From contig NC_089598.1 in assembly GCF_019320115.1 (NCBI RefSeq), positions 83,647,844 through 83,711,843 on the forward strand: 64,000 nt of DNA, read 5' to 3'. The position numbers were made by a program, and so were the translations under genes. Below the pieces are notes generated by a model. It saw only the letters and a program-made list of their open reading frames with translations, searched no databases and was not told where the DNA came from. The first letter of the stretch is position 1, and every line of letters starts with the position of its first letter. Source of the stretch: Miscanthus floridulus. Taxonomy: Eukaryota > Streptophyta > Magnoliopsida > Poales > Poaceae. Of the stretch, positions 45,708 to 57,271 are shown one piece after another.

Positions 45708-45830
45708 TCAGTCAGGCCGTGGCGGCTCTGGGACCTCCTCCTGCATGAGGACCTCCTCCTTGTACTCTTCAATCACCTCCTCATACTCCTGCTCGCCCTC
45801 GGTCACAAACTCCACCGACTCGTTCTCTAC
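45708..45830 (-). CDS. LTR-borne acidic frame in the 5' LTR of the degraded gypsy element
   Basis: Partner of 35579-35701: VENESVEFVTEG, EYEEVIEEYKEEV, LMQEEV, stopping at the same TGA. Several differences between the two copies change the amino acid, so selection within this old pair is not evident. Confidence 0.25.
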   Translation of the reverse strand, partial: VENESVEFVTEGEQEYEEVIEEYKEEVLMQEEVPEPPRPD

Positions 45831-48800
45831 ATGTATGCAATGACGATGCAACACCCAATATTAAGGCAACATTAGTTCTTAAAATAAGAATACATCTACT
45901 AAGCCACTAAGCTAGCTCTAATGACTAAGATACTGAGCGAATCACCATTCCCATCAAACCAGCAGGGCCTCACTTACAAGTGCTACTTAGCAACTAAAAT
46001 AGATTCTTACTCTTATTAATGATTTCCTATATACTACAACAAGGAGTACTTAGCTATCATATTTCTCAACCTATTCTAAGGCTACAAAAATTACAGTGAG
46101 CACATAATAATACAATGAATCTACTATAAAAATTTCATGGTCAAAGCTATTACCAATTTGCCACAAAATTTCCTACAAGTAGTAATCTAAATAATACTAA
46201 ACACTCACAAATGATTTAATAGCCACTGGTATAAATATATATATATGAACTAAATACACTAACAGATAGAGCATAATTTTAAGAACCTAACAAAATTAGT
46301 TTTACAATTTTTGGACATCTACATGATTTTATATGATTTACCAAAGTTTAGCTCAGAATTACAAATGAAAAGCTATTTCTATTTTCCACAAAAAATCTAA
46401 ACTGATTTTGGCCCACGCGGCGCAACACGCGCGCGCGAGCGTGCGACAGCCCATAGGCGAGGCACGACCCATGCGTGGAGGCGGCCCGTGACAAGGAGGC
46501 CAGCGTGCGCTTCCACATATTCAAAAACACCCCTAGACTATGAGCAAAACAACCCGTAGTCCATGTTACTATTCCTAGAGACAACACTTATGCAAAAGAA
46601 CCCTCGAACCTTTCTCCTCTTTACAACGGTGAGGCCCTCGGCCATCGTCGTGCGCTCCAGTGAGGCGAGCAGTGGCACAGGCGCCTACACCGGCCACACG
46701 GGACCCCCACTGACCTAGCTACGAGGCCGACGCTCACCTAGAGTTCGACGCAAGACGCTTGGCAGTGGTTGCATGAGACGGGACGCCGTAGAAGGACTTC
46801 TCCACGATGATGTATCCCCCTGCGGCAATGGCGACAGCATTCAGGTGAGCCACAACAACAATCAAGGCAGTAGGGCAGCGGGTGAGCAATGACAACTCAC
46901 CGGTGACTTTACCAAGAAGCCAGCTTGGCTAGAGATGACTCGAGCGAGGCTGGCCGCATGCATGTGGCGAGGCGAACGATGGACCACAAGGCACAGTGGC
47001 GCCAGCGGCGAGGAGGTGGCACAAAAGCTACGACTAGCTTGCGCATGACGATGAGAAAGCCAAGGAGAGCTAACGGTGCAAAGGAATTGGTGCGGGGTAA
47101 AGTGGTGGAGACTGTCCACGACGCGGGTGGTGACAAGCCTTAACGGCATGGTGGTGGCAAGATTCCAAAATTGGAGCTTTGCGTGACGTGAGTCAAGGTA
47201 GGGTAGGGTCAGATAGAGAGGGGGAGTGAAGGCGGAGATGCGAGCATGAGGAATTGATGAGAGGTGCTCACTCTCTAGCTTCACCGTGACGCGACACAAC
47301 AACGGCGAAAAGCAGAGGGAGGGAGAGATGGGCGTGGTAGTGGATTCGGCTCATCCACGCCTTGACGGGATGTGAGCGGCAAGACCGGGAGGCCCACACG
47401 CCGGCGCTAGCTAATGAGCGCGCACTGCCATGTACGGACGGCACCTAACCAGGCCAGGGAGGGGCAGCACGATGCAGCACGCGTACTAGACCAACACGAC
47501 TGCAGCGATAGTGTCGTGACATGAGCCATCAGTGGCGGACGCGATGGCAGCGCAGCACGGGATAGGATAGGGCAACGACGGCGTGATGGCGCATGGCTGG
47601 GAGCTAGCGGCAAGGTAGTAGCGTGGCAGTGAGGTGGGGTAGCCACGCACCAGGGCTATCGGCCATAGTGGCTAGCCGAGCACGGCAAAGCACACGTGTG
47701 GGCGGTCGGTGTGTTGATGTCATGGCTTAGGGGCACGGTGACCATGCCTACACAAGGAAACTGACCGAGGACATGCCATGCATGCTTTTTAAAGCGTCCA
47801 AAACAACTAATCGGTTGGCCAAACACCCAAACCATCTTCACCATACTTTAGAGGGTACATCTCCTACAACTGAAAAGAATAAAGTGTGGACATTTTTTGG
47901 TGCGACATTTGTTTTGGTTCGTCCATCTACCCACACCTATGATCCCAAGACATCTCCCGCATGCCATTCTCCTTAATTGAATATTGCCTGTTATGTGATA
48001 GAGGAATCACGGCAAAATAGGAAGTAGAAAATTATTGTGCTATCCATATACACATTGCATGTTTGCATGCACCAGCATACATGACAACGAGCAAAAGGAA
48101 AGAGAATTGACATAGAAGGAAAGAGAATTAAGACAAAAGGAACCTCTTTGCATTTCTAAGAACCTTGCCAAATCTGCCTATATTTAATTACTTCCCCTCT
48201 TTGCATTTGCAAAAGCGATAGCTTTTTCCTCCTTTCATTTGGTTTCACGCTCACGTGTTCTATCGCCCTTGCTTGCTGTTTCTTGCTGAAATTGCCCTTG
48301 GGTCTGTTCATTTTGAATCCTTTCCCCATATCCCCGTTCCCTAATCCATGGTCCATCGCGATAGTAGACACTAGACACCATTTATTGCGTGAACCATAGT
48401 TGATGTCATCTGTCTTCCATGGCTTAGCCTCCCAATCCCAAGAGAAGGTCCCTACCTCTCCCTGACTGGAGATCTGGCCTGCCAGAGGATCTCCTCGAGT
48501 CCATCGGGTAGCGTCTCGCATTAGGCCATGACGCGGCATCCTTCTGATCCGCTTGCTCCCCATGGTGCGCCACCATCCCATTCGTGACCTTTAGGATGCT
48601 CCTGCTGCTCCCGTTCGACCCCAACTCAGACCGCGTCAGCTTCTACTGTGTCCTAGAGAAGGTCTTGTCCAAGACGCTGCCCAACGTGCATGGCAAGGTG
48701 GCGTGCGGCTCCTCATGTGGGTGGCTAGCGCTCATGGATGAGGCGGTGTCTGTGACGCTGCTGAATCCATTTGCCGGTGCCTGTGCCCCCCGCGTTGAGC

Positions 48801-49396
48801 TCCCGCCAGTAGGCGAACACGTCGTGGTGGCGTCCACATCGGAACGCATGTCTAGGGTCCACAGCCGGTGGGTCCTCCATCCCACCTACGGCTATGGGGA
48901 CGCGGATGCCACAGGCAGAGCCATCAAACTAGAAGACATGAGGGACGTGTTCTTCCATGAGATCATGCTCTCGGTGCCGCCTGACATCGCCGGCCACGAG
49001 TGCATGGCCATGGCCATGCTTGGGTGCTCCATGGAGGTCGCGTTCTATCGGGTTGGAGTCGACAGTGCATGGACGCTACTCGACATCAAACTGGAGTTCT
49101 CCGTGGGGTCCATCGTCCATCGTCCACTGCCAAGACAAGTTCTTGGTGATCGACTGCACTGGAGAAATCTCCATCTGTAGTAGCAACGCCGCCGACGCTA
49201 CTCCAACTGTGACGCTGCTGCCATCACTATCGCCACCTATGGGGCTCTGCCACCGCAGCTACCTGGAATCAAACGGTGAGCTGCACATTATGGGTGCCAT
49301 GGTGAGCACGTTCCACGAGACATAGAGCTTCACCTACAGTAGCGTGATCTACAAGTGCAACCTCCACGACCGTACATCAGAGTGGTCCAGGGTGAG

Positions 49397-50154
49397 TAAT
49401 GGAAACGGGGATCTCGGTCTTCCATCAGGTAGTGATAACTATCGTTGTGGCGGAGAATAACACACCGATCCGGCTTTAGATCGAAAAGATCAAACCCTGC
49501 AATCTTAGCACCACAACTCCTCTAGTTATCAACCGAGACATGGATCCGGTTGACCTCACTAAGAAGGCTAATCCCTGCCTGCGTAATGAATCTCACAAAC
49601 CGATGAACGGTGAAACTATTCTTGATAGATTAATCTAAGTAAAACCCAAAACCTAATGATGGCGGTGGTGTATGATTATAAAGGTCTTAGGGTCGTCGCC
49701 TACCCTGGACGTGCCACCTAATGGGCCCAAACACGATACACGGTCCAACGGACCAAAAGACGGTGTCGCAGCACCCTGGTAGATTCTAGATGCTGACTTA
49801 TTTCAACGATTCCTATTGATTCTGAAGGTATTTTGATGTGAGACCACATGGATTGGCTTCCTTATCAAATTAGCTTTCCAACCATATATGGATCATCGAA
49901 AACGAAGTTTGGATGCGTCCTGGGTGACTAGTTTAAGGCAGACTGGTACTGGAGGCCGAGGCAGACTCGAAATCATGTTGGACTGGGCCTCCGGTTTCTG
50001 TTGAACGTCCTTGCTGGTCATCAATGCATCCACCTCTTCCTCTAAGTCCCTCATGACCCTCTCCAATGTTCCTAAGCAAGATAATATCATTAGATAGTAG
50101 TCTATTCTCAAAAGTATGAAAAGGATAGTTTAAGAACAAGCTCACCTCTAAATT
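49397..50154 (-). mobile_element. Truncated 3' LTR of the CRM-like element
   Basis: It aligns with 55881-56705 but lacks about 90 bases of its sense start. At 50151-50154 it joins directly to the integrase C-terminal region. Pol end, polypurine tract and LTR start are all missing. An internal indel of about 75 bases also distinguishes it from the 5' LTR. Confidence 0.8.
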
Positions 50155-53100
50155 ATCTTATAAGGACCAGCTGCTCTTGACATTAATTTAGACTTACGCA
50201 GCTTAGAAAATCTATATTTTCTCAAATGTAACCAAACCAAATCACCCGGTTCAAGTTTAATTTCTTTTCTACCTTTACTACCAGCAATTCTATACTTTTC
50301 ATTCATTCTTTCAATATTTGCTTTAGTTGTTTCGTGTAACTTATGAATGAAATCAGCACGCTCTCTAGCATCACTATATGTTCTTTTAATGGTAGGTAAA
50401 GGCAAAAAAATCAATAGGAGCGCGAGGGTTAAAACCATACACTACCTGAAAAGGACTTACCTTGGTGGTGGAATGTTCGCCCTATTATATGTAAACTCCA
50501 CATGCGGCAAACATTCTTCCCATATCTTCAAATTACGCTTCAAAATTGCTCTCAACATGGTGGACAATGTTTGATTCACTATCTCAGTTTGCCCATCAGT
50601 TTGGGGATGACATGTTGTAGAAAACAGCAGCTTGGTCCCTAATTTATTCCACAAAGTGAACAAAAAATGACTCAAGAATTTTGCATCGTGATCTGAAACA
50701 ATAGTAGAAGACATACCAAGCAAGTGAATTATTTCTTGAAAGAAAAGGTCAGCAATATGAACAACATCGTCGCTCTTATGACAAGGAATAAAATGTGCCA
50801 TCTTAGAAAATCGATCAACCACCACAAAAATACTATCCCTTCCCCTCTTAGTCCTTGGCAAACCCAACACAAAATCCATAGATATATCAGCCCAAGGAGT
50901 AGAAGGAACAGGAAGAGGCATATACAGACCATGTGGGTTCAACCGCGACTTAGCTTTTTGACATGTGGTGCACCAAGCCATGTACCATTCTACATCTTGC
51001 CTCATCCTAGGCCAAAAGAAATGTGTGGACAGCACCTTCTCTATCTTCTTGGCTCCAAAATGTCCCATCAATCCACCTCCATGTGTCTCCTGCAACAACA
51101 AAAGACGAACGGAGCCAACTGGAATGCATAGGCGGTTAGCTCTAAACAAAAACCCATCATTGATCATAAACTTATTCCATGTACGTCCTTATCTACAATT
51201 TAGCAACACGTCCTTAAAATCAGGATCAAGCGGATATTGTTGTTTTACTGATTGAAGCCCAAAAATCCAACAATCAAGTTGGGACAGTAATGTATATCGT
51301 CTAGACAAAGCATCAGCAATCACATTATCCTTCCATTTCTTGTGTTTGATAATATAAGGAAAAGATTAAATAAATTCAACCCATTTAACATGCCTACGAT
51401 TCAGATTATGTTGAAAGCGAAGATACTTAAGTGATTCATGATCAGAATGAATAACAAATTCTTTAGGCCATAAATAAGGACGCCACGTCTCTAAAGAACA
51501 GACTAGTGCATACAATTCCTTATCATACGTGGAGTAATTCAGAATAGGACCATGCAATTTTTCACTAAAGTAAGCAATGGGTTTACCATCTTGCATTAAA
51601 ACACCCCCAATGCCAACTCCACTAGCATCACATTCTAGCTCAAAAGTCTTACCAAAATTTAGAAGTTGCAGCAATGGTGCATGTGTGAGCTTGTCCTTCA
51701 AAGTGTCAAAGGGCTCCTCATGTGCCTTTCCCCAATGAAACACCACCCCTTTCTTCGTCAACTCATGCAACGGGGCAGCAATGGTGCTGAAATCTTTGAC
51801 AAAGCGGTAGTAGAATCCTGCAAGACCAAGAAAACTCCTCACCTGTGTGATAGTTTGGGGAACCGACCAGCTCTTTATGGCTTCAGTTTTCATCTCGTCC
51901 ACCTCAATTCTCTGTGGAGTTACAACATAGCCAAGAAAAGAAACTCGATCCATGCAAAAGATGCACTTCTCAAGGTTACCAAATAAACGTGCATCACGTA
52001 AAGCATTAAAAACAGCACGTAAGTGATCCATATGTTCATCAAAAGACTTGCTATAAATCAATATATCATCAAAGTAAACTACCACAAAATGACCAATAAA
52101 AGCTCTCAAAACCTCATTCATTAAGTACATAAAAGTGCTAGGTGCATTGGTCAAACCAAAAGGCATTACTAACCACTCATACAACCCAAATTTGGTTTTA
52201 AACGTGGTTTTCCATTCATCTCCAAGTTTCATTCTAATTTGGTGGTAGCCACTTTGCAAGTTAATCTTGATGAAAATTATAGAACCACACAACTCATCAA
52301 GCATGTCGTCTAGCCTAGGAATAGGATGACGATACCAAATAGTAATATTATTGATGGCTCTACAATCAACACACATACGCCAAGTTCCATCTTTCTTAGG
52401 AACCAAAAGTATAGGAACGGCACAAGGACTAAGGCTTTCACGTACATACCCATGGTCCAAAATGTCTTGGATTTGTCGCTGAATTTCCTTAGTCTCCTCG
52501 GGATTGGTTCGATAGGCAGCATGGTTGGGCAAGGTTGCTCCCGGAATTAAATCGATTTGATGCTCTATCCCTCTCATAGGTGGCAGCCCCAGGGGTATCT
52601 CAGCTGGAAAAATGTCCTCATACTCCTGCAAAAGGTTAGTGATAGCAGGAGGCACCGAGCTAACAATATCATCAAGCGAAAACATAACTCGTTTGCATAC
52701 CAAAGCATAGCAAATATCATCATCAGAAATTTTAGCAAAGTCACATTTTGTTGCAAGCATAACACCACCCTTCAATTTAATCCCCTCAGCCTTAGAAATA
52801 GATGTAGACTTATCCTTTTTAGGTGGGAGAATAGAATTAGCAACTTGCTGATTTTTAGATTGAACATCATTCAAACTAGCAGCGCGTTCTCTATCAGCTT
52901 GTACAATTTAAGCAGGGGTCAAAGGTACTAAAGTAATTTTATTTCCTTTATGCACAAAGGTGCATTTATTACTTCTACCATGGTGTGTAGCATCATTATC
53001 ATGTTCCCAATGATGACCTGATAAGAGTGAACAGGCTTGCATAGGTACCACATCACAATCAACAGAATCATCATAAGAACCAATGAAAAAAAAAACTCTA

Positions 53101-53285
53101 CAAGTTTGTGTTACATTTGCTTTTTCAGAATCATTTAGCCACTGAATATGGTATGGACGTGGGTGCGGGCGTGTGGTCAAGCCAAGCTTCTTGACCAAAT
53201 CAGAACTCACCAAATTATTGCAGCTACCTCCATCAATAATGACACGTGCTCGACGGTTGCTGATGACAAAGAAAATCTGGAACAA
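50148..53285 (-). pseudogene. Pol of the CRM-like element (protease, RT, RNase H, integrase)
   Basis: All parts are in one phase. Protease: VIIDGGSCNNLVSSDLVKKL (about 53240). Reverse transcriptase (52540-51900): [44 protein letters not shown] and catalytic [11 protein letters not shown]. RNase [28 protein letters not shown]. Integrase (51167-50457): HxxxH region [23 protein letters not shown], core [28 protein letters not shown]. The end is cut in GPYKII by the deletion at 50154. In-frame stops (near 52907, 51366, 51185) are TAA or TAG. The second core motif reads SDHDAKF, a variant normal for this clade. Confidence 0.9.
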
Positions 53286-54709
53286 GTTATGGCGTTATAG
53301 CTTCTCAGGTTGTTGTACTTGTGAGCTGAGCACCCACTGTATAATAATGCTCCTATAGGACGCCGTGGCCTCATCACCAAGGACTTCGCCGTCCTCCTGA
53401 TCTGTATCTTGGTCTTCTCCTCCTCAATGTCAGAGGTGCTGATGTAACCATCTTCTATAGCAATGTATGCCCGCTGACTTGGGCAGTCCTTCTGCACATG
53501 ACCAATACCATGGCAGCGGTGGCACTGAATGCCCAAAGTGCGTCCCGTTGATGCAACGGATGAGGCACTCTTGGTAGGCACCTGCAAAGAATTTTTACCT
53601 AAATCTGAAGGTTGTGCAGGAGGTGCCTTAGGTATAGCGGTAACTCCAAAGGCTATTGGTCACTTGCTCACTGGTGGAGGTGCCCGAAAAGTGGTTGGCT
53701 TGGTCAGCTCTGAAGATGGTGCCGAGCGTGGCGTGTATGTGGTGCGGACCTTACTCTTGCTCTGCTGTTCACACCCCTGCAATTCCTTTTCTGCAAGTAT
53801 AGCAAACTGAAACAATTGGTTGATAGTGTTAAATTCTTTATAATCAACAATGTCCTGAATCTCGCGCCTCAAACCCAAATAAAAATGACAAATGGAATCT
53901 TCGTTCCCCTCCACAACACTACAACGCATCAATCCCTTTTGGAGCTCACCATAGTAATCCTATACAGATTTCTCTTCTTGTTCTAAATGCATCAATTTCT
54001 TACGCAAGTCTCTATGATAAGAAGGAGGAACAAAACGATCATGCATAGCTATCTTGAGTTCTTCCCACATACTAGGTAAAGCATCCCGTGCAGCTAGCCC
54101 ATTCCATCAAATAATGGCAAAGTCCTTAAACTCACTAGTAGCTTGTCGAACTCTATGATGCTCAGGCACAAGGTGGGCACTAAACTTTTGTTCTACCGTC
54201 ATCTCCCAATCAAGATATCCCTCAACATCATAATGACCCGAAAAAGATGATATTGTGAACTTAATCTTAGCATAAGGATCATCGGGCACATGGTGATTAT
54301 TACCTTGATGGTGGTGGACACCACCCATACCTGTCGTGTTACGATGAAGATGTCGCCGTAATCTTGCTTGTCGGAAGGCTGCTCAATCTATGTTTCCAGT
54401 GGCATCATGCACCGTGTCTTCTGGCAAGAGACCATCGGTGTTGCTGCCGGAGACATTGTTGTTGACCGCCATCAAGGTTTCCAACTCAGTAACCTTGTCA
54501 GTTAGCGTGGAAATTCGTTTGTCCAATCTCTCCATGCTGTTGCCAATGTTGAGTTCAATGAGTGCGTCAGTGATGGCCTTCCTGATGGCCTCATTCATCC
54601 TTTTTTGGGTATTATCTACAGCAACTTGCAGTTGCTCTTGGCTAACATACTCGTTGAAATCCTTGGGACTGTTATCTCCAGTCTGATCACCTCCTGCCAT
54701 TGTAAACAT
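53207..54709 (-). pseudogene. Gag of the CRM-like element
   Basis: From MFTMAGGDQTGD, a coiled coil-like stretch (RMNEAIRKAITDAL, MERLDKRISTLTDKVTELET) leads to the gag core (DPYAKIKFTISSFSGHYD, YLDWEMTVEQKFSAHLVPEH, FVPPSYHRDLRKKL, SICHFYLGLRREIQDIVDY). A knuckle CHRCHGIGHVQKDC (C-x2-C-x4-H-x4-C) follows near 53500. A TAG lies before DYYGELQKG and a TGA near 53660. A one-base shift near 53400 separates it from pol, although the family normally reads both as one frame. Confidence 0.88.
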
Positions 54710-55865
54710 AAAAACAGAAACATACGGTGAAAGTTATCCCTACCAAATGACTACGTGGTTGCAGCGGTGTCACTTTTCACAGCAAGTGGAAGTATCTTAC
54801 CAAGCTCTTACAAAGTTCTTATCAACACAAGCAGTGGGCGGCACAACTGATGGCTGGTTCGTGATACTTGTGAGGCAGTGGTACCGAGATTGCAAGACCC
54901 TTTTTCTATACTAATCTAAAGAGTTTATGGAGCTTGAAAGGCACACAAAGAATAATATGTATATTTGGCACACAAGTCAGTAACAGAAAGTAATGCTGAA
55001 TTATACTCCAAAGTACTTATTCTCGTTGCTGGTCTAAAATGTTCCAAGTGCTAGGTGTGTGACAAACAAGTATGGTGGATAGCAAGGTGATAGGGGTGTG
55101 AAAAACAAGTATGGCGAATAGCAAGAGCAACACAAACAAGAAACCAGACAACACACGCTAACACAACTCACTTTGGCCTTCTCTATATACTCCTCTAGAT
55201 ATTGTTCCTCTTTTACCCCTCTGTTTTTCCTATTTTTTGGGGTTGTCGTTGTTTTTTGGGAAATTTTGAATTTTTATTTTTATTTTTTTGATATTTTTCC
55301 TTCACTTAGGAGCACAAAAGAAGTAACCATAGAAAATATGAGCTTAAATAAGTGAAAGGCGTGGCTTGTGGAAATTTCAGAAGATGTGCTCGAAATTGAC
55401 AAAAAGCTTGTGACCGCGAAAAGAGGATCTTGTGACCAGTTTTTGATCAAATTAAAAAATTTCAACCCCGTCAACGCGGGGGATGGATTGATCAAAAAAA
55501 AATTTGATTGATTTTGATATATGGAACATCGAAATCCGAGTTCGTATGCAAAAAGTAGACCAGTTTTAAGAATAGACTCTAAATTAGAGGACAAAACGGG
55601 AACAATGCGCGTAAAATTGGTCACGGCAGCAAGGATTTGATGGAAATGATGGGCAAAAACACATGAACTGGACTCTAACATGACCTAACCAGCAACAAGA
55701 CCTTGACCAAGACATAAACTCAATACGATGGACTCTGAAACTAAAATATGCAAAGGCTATGGCGCGGAAGGTTCGAGGACAGGAAAAAATATGGCACTGG
55801 ACTATGGGATGAATGCGAAACACTCAAAACTAGGGAGATAAATATGAACCTGATGGTATACCTTA

Positions 55866-55878
55866 GCTCTGATTACCA
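55866..55878 (-). other. Primer-binding site of the CRM-like element
   Basis: Minus strand TGGTAATCAGAGC, two bases after the 5' LTR end TTTCCATTA. Initiator tRNA-Met type with one extra A. Confidence 0.75.
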
Positions 55879-55880
55879 CT

Positions 55881-56795
55881 TAATGGAAATGGGGATCCCG
55901 ATCTTCCATCAGATAGTGATAACTATCGTTGTGGCGGAGAATGACACACCGATCCGACTTTAGATCGAAAAGATCGAACCCTGTAATCTTAGCACCATAA
56001 CTCCTCTGGTTATCAACCGAGACACAGATCTGGTTGACCTCGCCAAGAAGGCTAATCCCTGCTAGAGCAATGAAGAACACAAACAAGAACAAGAAAGAAA
56101 GCAACCAAATTGCAGATGATTGATTAATCTCACGAAGTTGGGGTCTCACAAACCGATGAATAGCGAAACTATTCTTGACAAATTAATCTAAGTAAAACCC
56201 AAAACCTAATGACGGTAGTGGCGTATGATTATAAAGGTCTTAGGGTCATCGCCTACCCTGGACGTGCCCCCTAATGGGCCCAAACACGATACACGGTCCA
56301 ACGGATCAAAAGACGGTGTCGCAGCACCCTGATAGATTCTGGATACTAACTTGTTTTGATAATTCCTGATGATTCTGAAGGTATTTTGATATGAGACCAC
56401 TTGTATTGGCTTCCTTATCAAATTAGCTTTCCAACCATATGTGGATCGTCGAAAACAGAGTCTGGATGCGTCCTGGGTGACCAGTTTAAGACAGACTGAT
56501 CCTAGAGGCCAAGGCAGACTCGAAATCATGTTGGACCGGGCCTCCGGTTTCTGTTGAACATCCTTGCTGGTCATCAACGCCTCCACCTCTTTCTCTAAGT
56601 CCCTCATAACCCTCTCCAATATTCCTAAGCAAGATAACATCATTAGGTAGTAGTCTATTCTCAAAAGTATAAAAATGATCGCTTAAGAACGAGCTCACCT
56701 CTAAATTGAGTTGACGCATTCGAGCCCAGGTCATTGGACCTTGCATGATGGTTGGAGGATCAATGGGTATATCCGAAGGAGTGATGTCCTCATCA
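55881..56795 (-). mobile_element. 5' LTR of the CRM-like element (915 bp)
   Basis: It starts in sense at TGATGAGGACATC (56795). Its first 300 bases stay open and read DEDITPSDIPIDPP, MTWARMRQLNLEVSSFL and NDVILLRN. That is the usual C-terminal tail of this type of Pol protein, so in an intact copy the pol frame would run into the 3' LTR. Confidence 0.85.
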
Positions 56796-57271
56796 GTGAG
56801 GGACATCGGTGATCAGATACTGTTCATGTCTAAACATTTCAATAAAAGCTTCAGTGGAACAAGTGTATCCAAGTACAAGGAGAATAAAATCTATATGTCT
56901 GAGCCATTGTATGGGGATCCATATGACTTGATCCATCGATTGGAGATCATTGATATTGCTACTGGCGCATCCGAAGTGAAGCCCGTCCAGAAAAAGATAC
57001 AGGGTTTCGAGGCTTTAGGTTGGATTCAACCCAATCTCTGGAAGGGAGGTACGTTGATGTTCTTCAAAGGTTTATTACTTCAAATACTCATATTAGGGCA
57101 AGCACGGTTGAGATGTTTTTCGCTTCTGCACACAAGCAGTGACTAAAAGAATTCGATATATGCCACATTTAGTTATTACTATTAGTTCGCGAACTGAGTT
57201 AATTCAAACAAAACATTAACTAACGTACATTATATGTACGAATGTAATCAGTTCTCTCCTTTTATATTCAA

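Larger units (their letters stand above)
49397..56795 (-). mobile_element. Ty3/gypsy chromovirus, CRM-like, 7.4 kb
   Basis: GTGAG flanks both sides (49392-49396, 56796-56800) within the F-box pseudogene. LTR ends in sense are TGATGAGG and TTTCCATTA. LTR1 (5') is 55881-56795; the 3' LTR is truncated (49397-50154). Gag-pol is one reading unit with a CCHC knuckle and IDGGSC protease, which resembles the centromeric retrotransposon (CRM) clade; that assignment is from memory of motifs. The two LTRs differ at many sites (roughly a tenth, by eye), so the insertion is not recent. Confidence 0.9.
48419..57146 (+). pseudogene. F-box/DUF295 protein pseudogene, split by a retrotransposon
   Basis: Part 1 is 48419-49396; part 2 is about 56801-57146. 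From ATG 48419 the frame gives an F-box (GLPEDLLESIG, DAASF, CSPWCATIPF) and then the DUF295 region (KVACGSSCGWLALMDE, TLLNPFAGA, VAFYRVGVDSAWTLLD, KFLVIDCTGEISIC, SYLESNGELHI). After the inserted element it continues DIGDQILFMSKHFN, SLYGDPYDL-like and GWIQPNLW. Such proteins are presumed substrate adaptors of SCF ubiquitin ligases. Damage: TAG at codon 3, TAG and TGA inside the F-box, a 7 bp tandem duplication (GTCCATC, about 49108-49121) shifting the frame, a TAG near 49323, and the 7.4 kb insertion. Not functional. Confidence 0.82.

Noticed and set aside
48419..49396. Functional F-box gene
   Set aside because: Stops at codon 3 and inside the F-box, a 7 bp frameshift and a 7.4 kb insertion rule this out.
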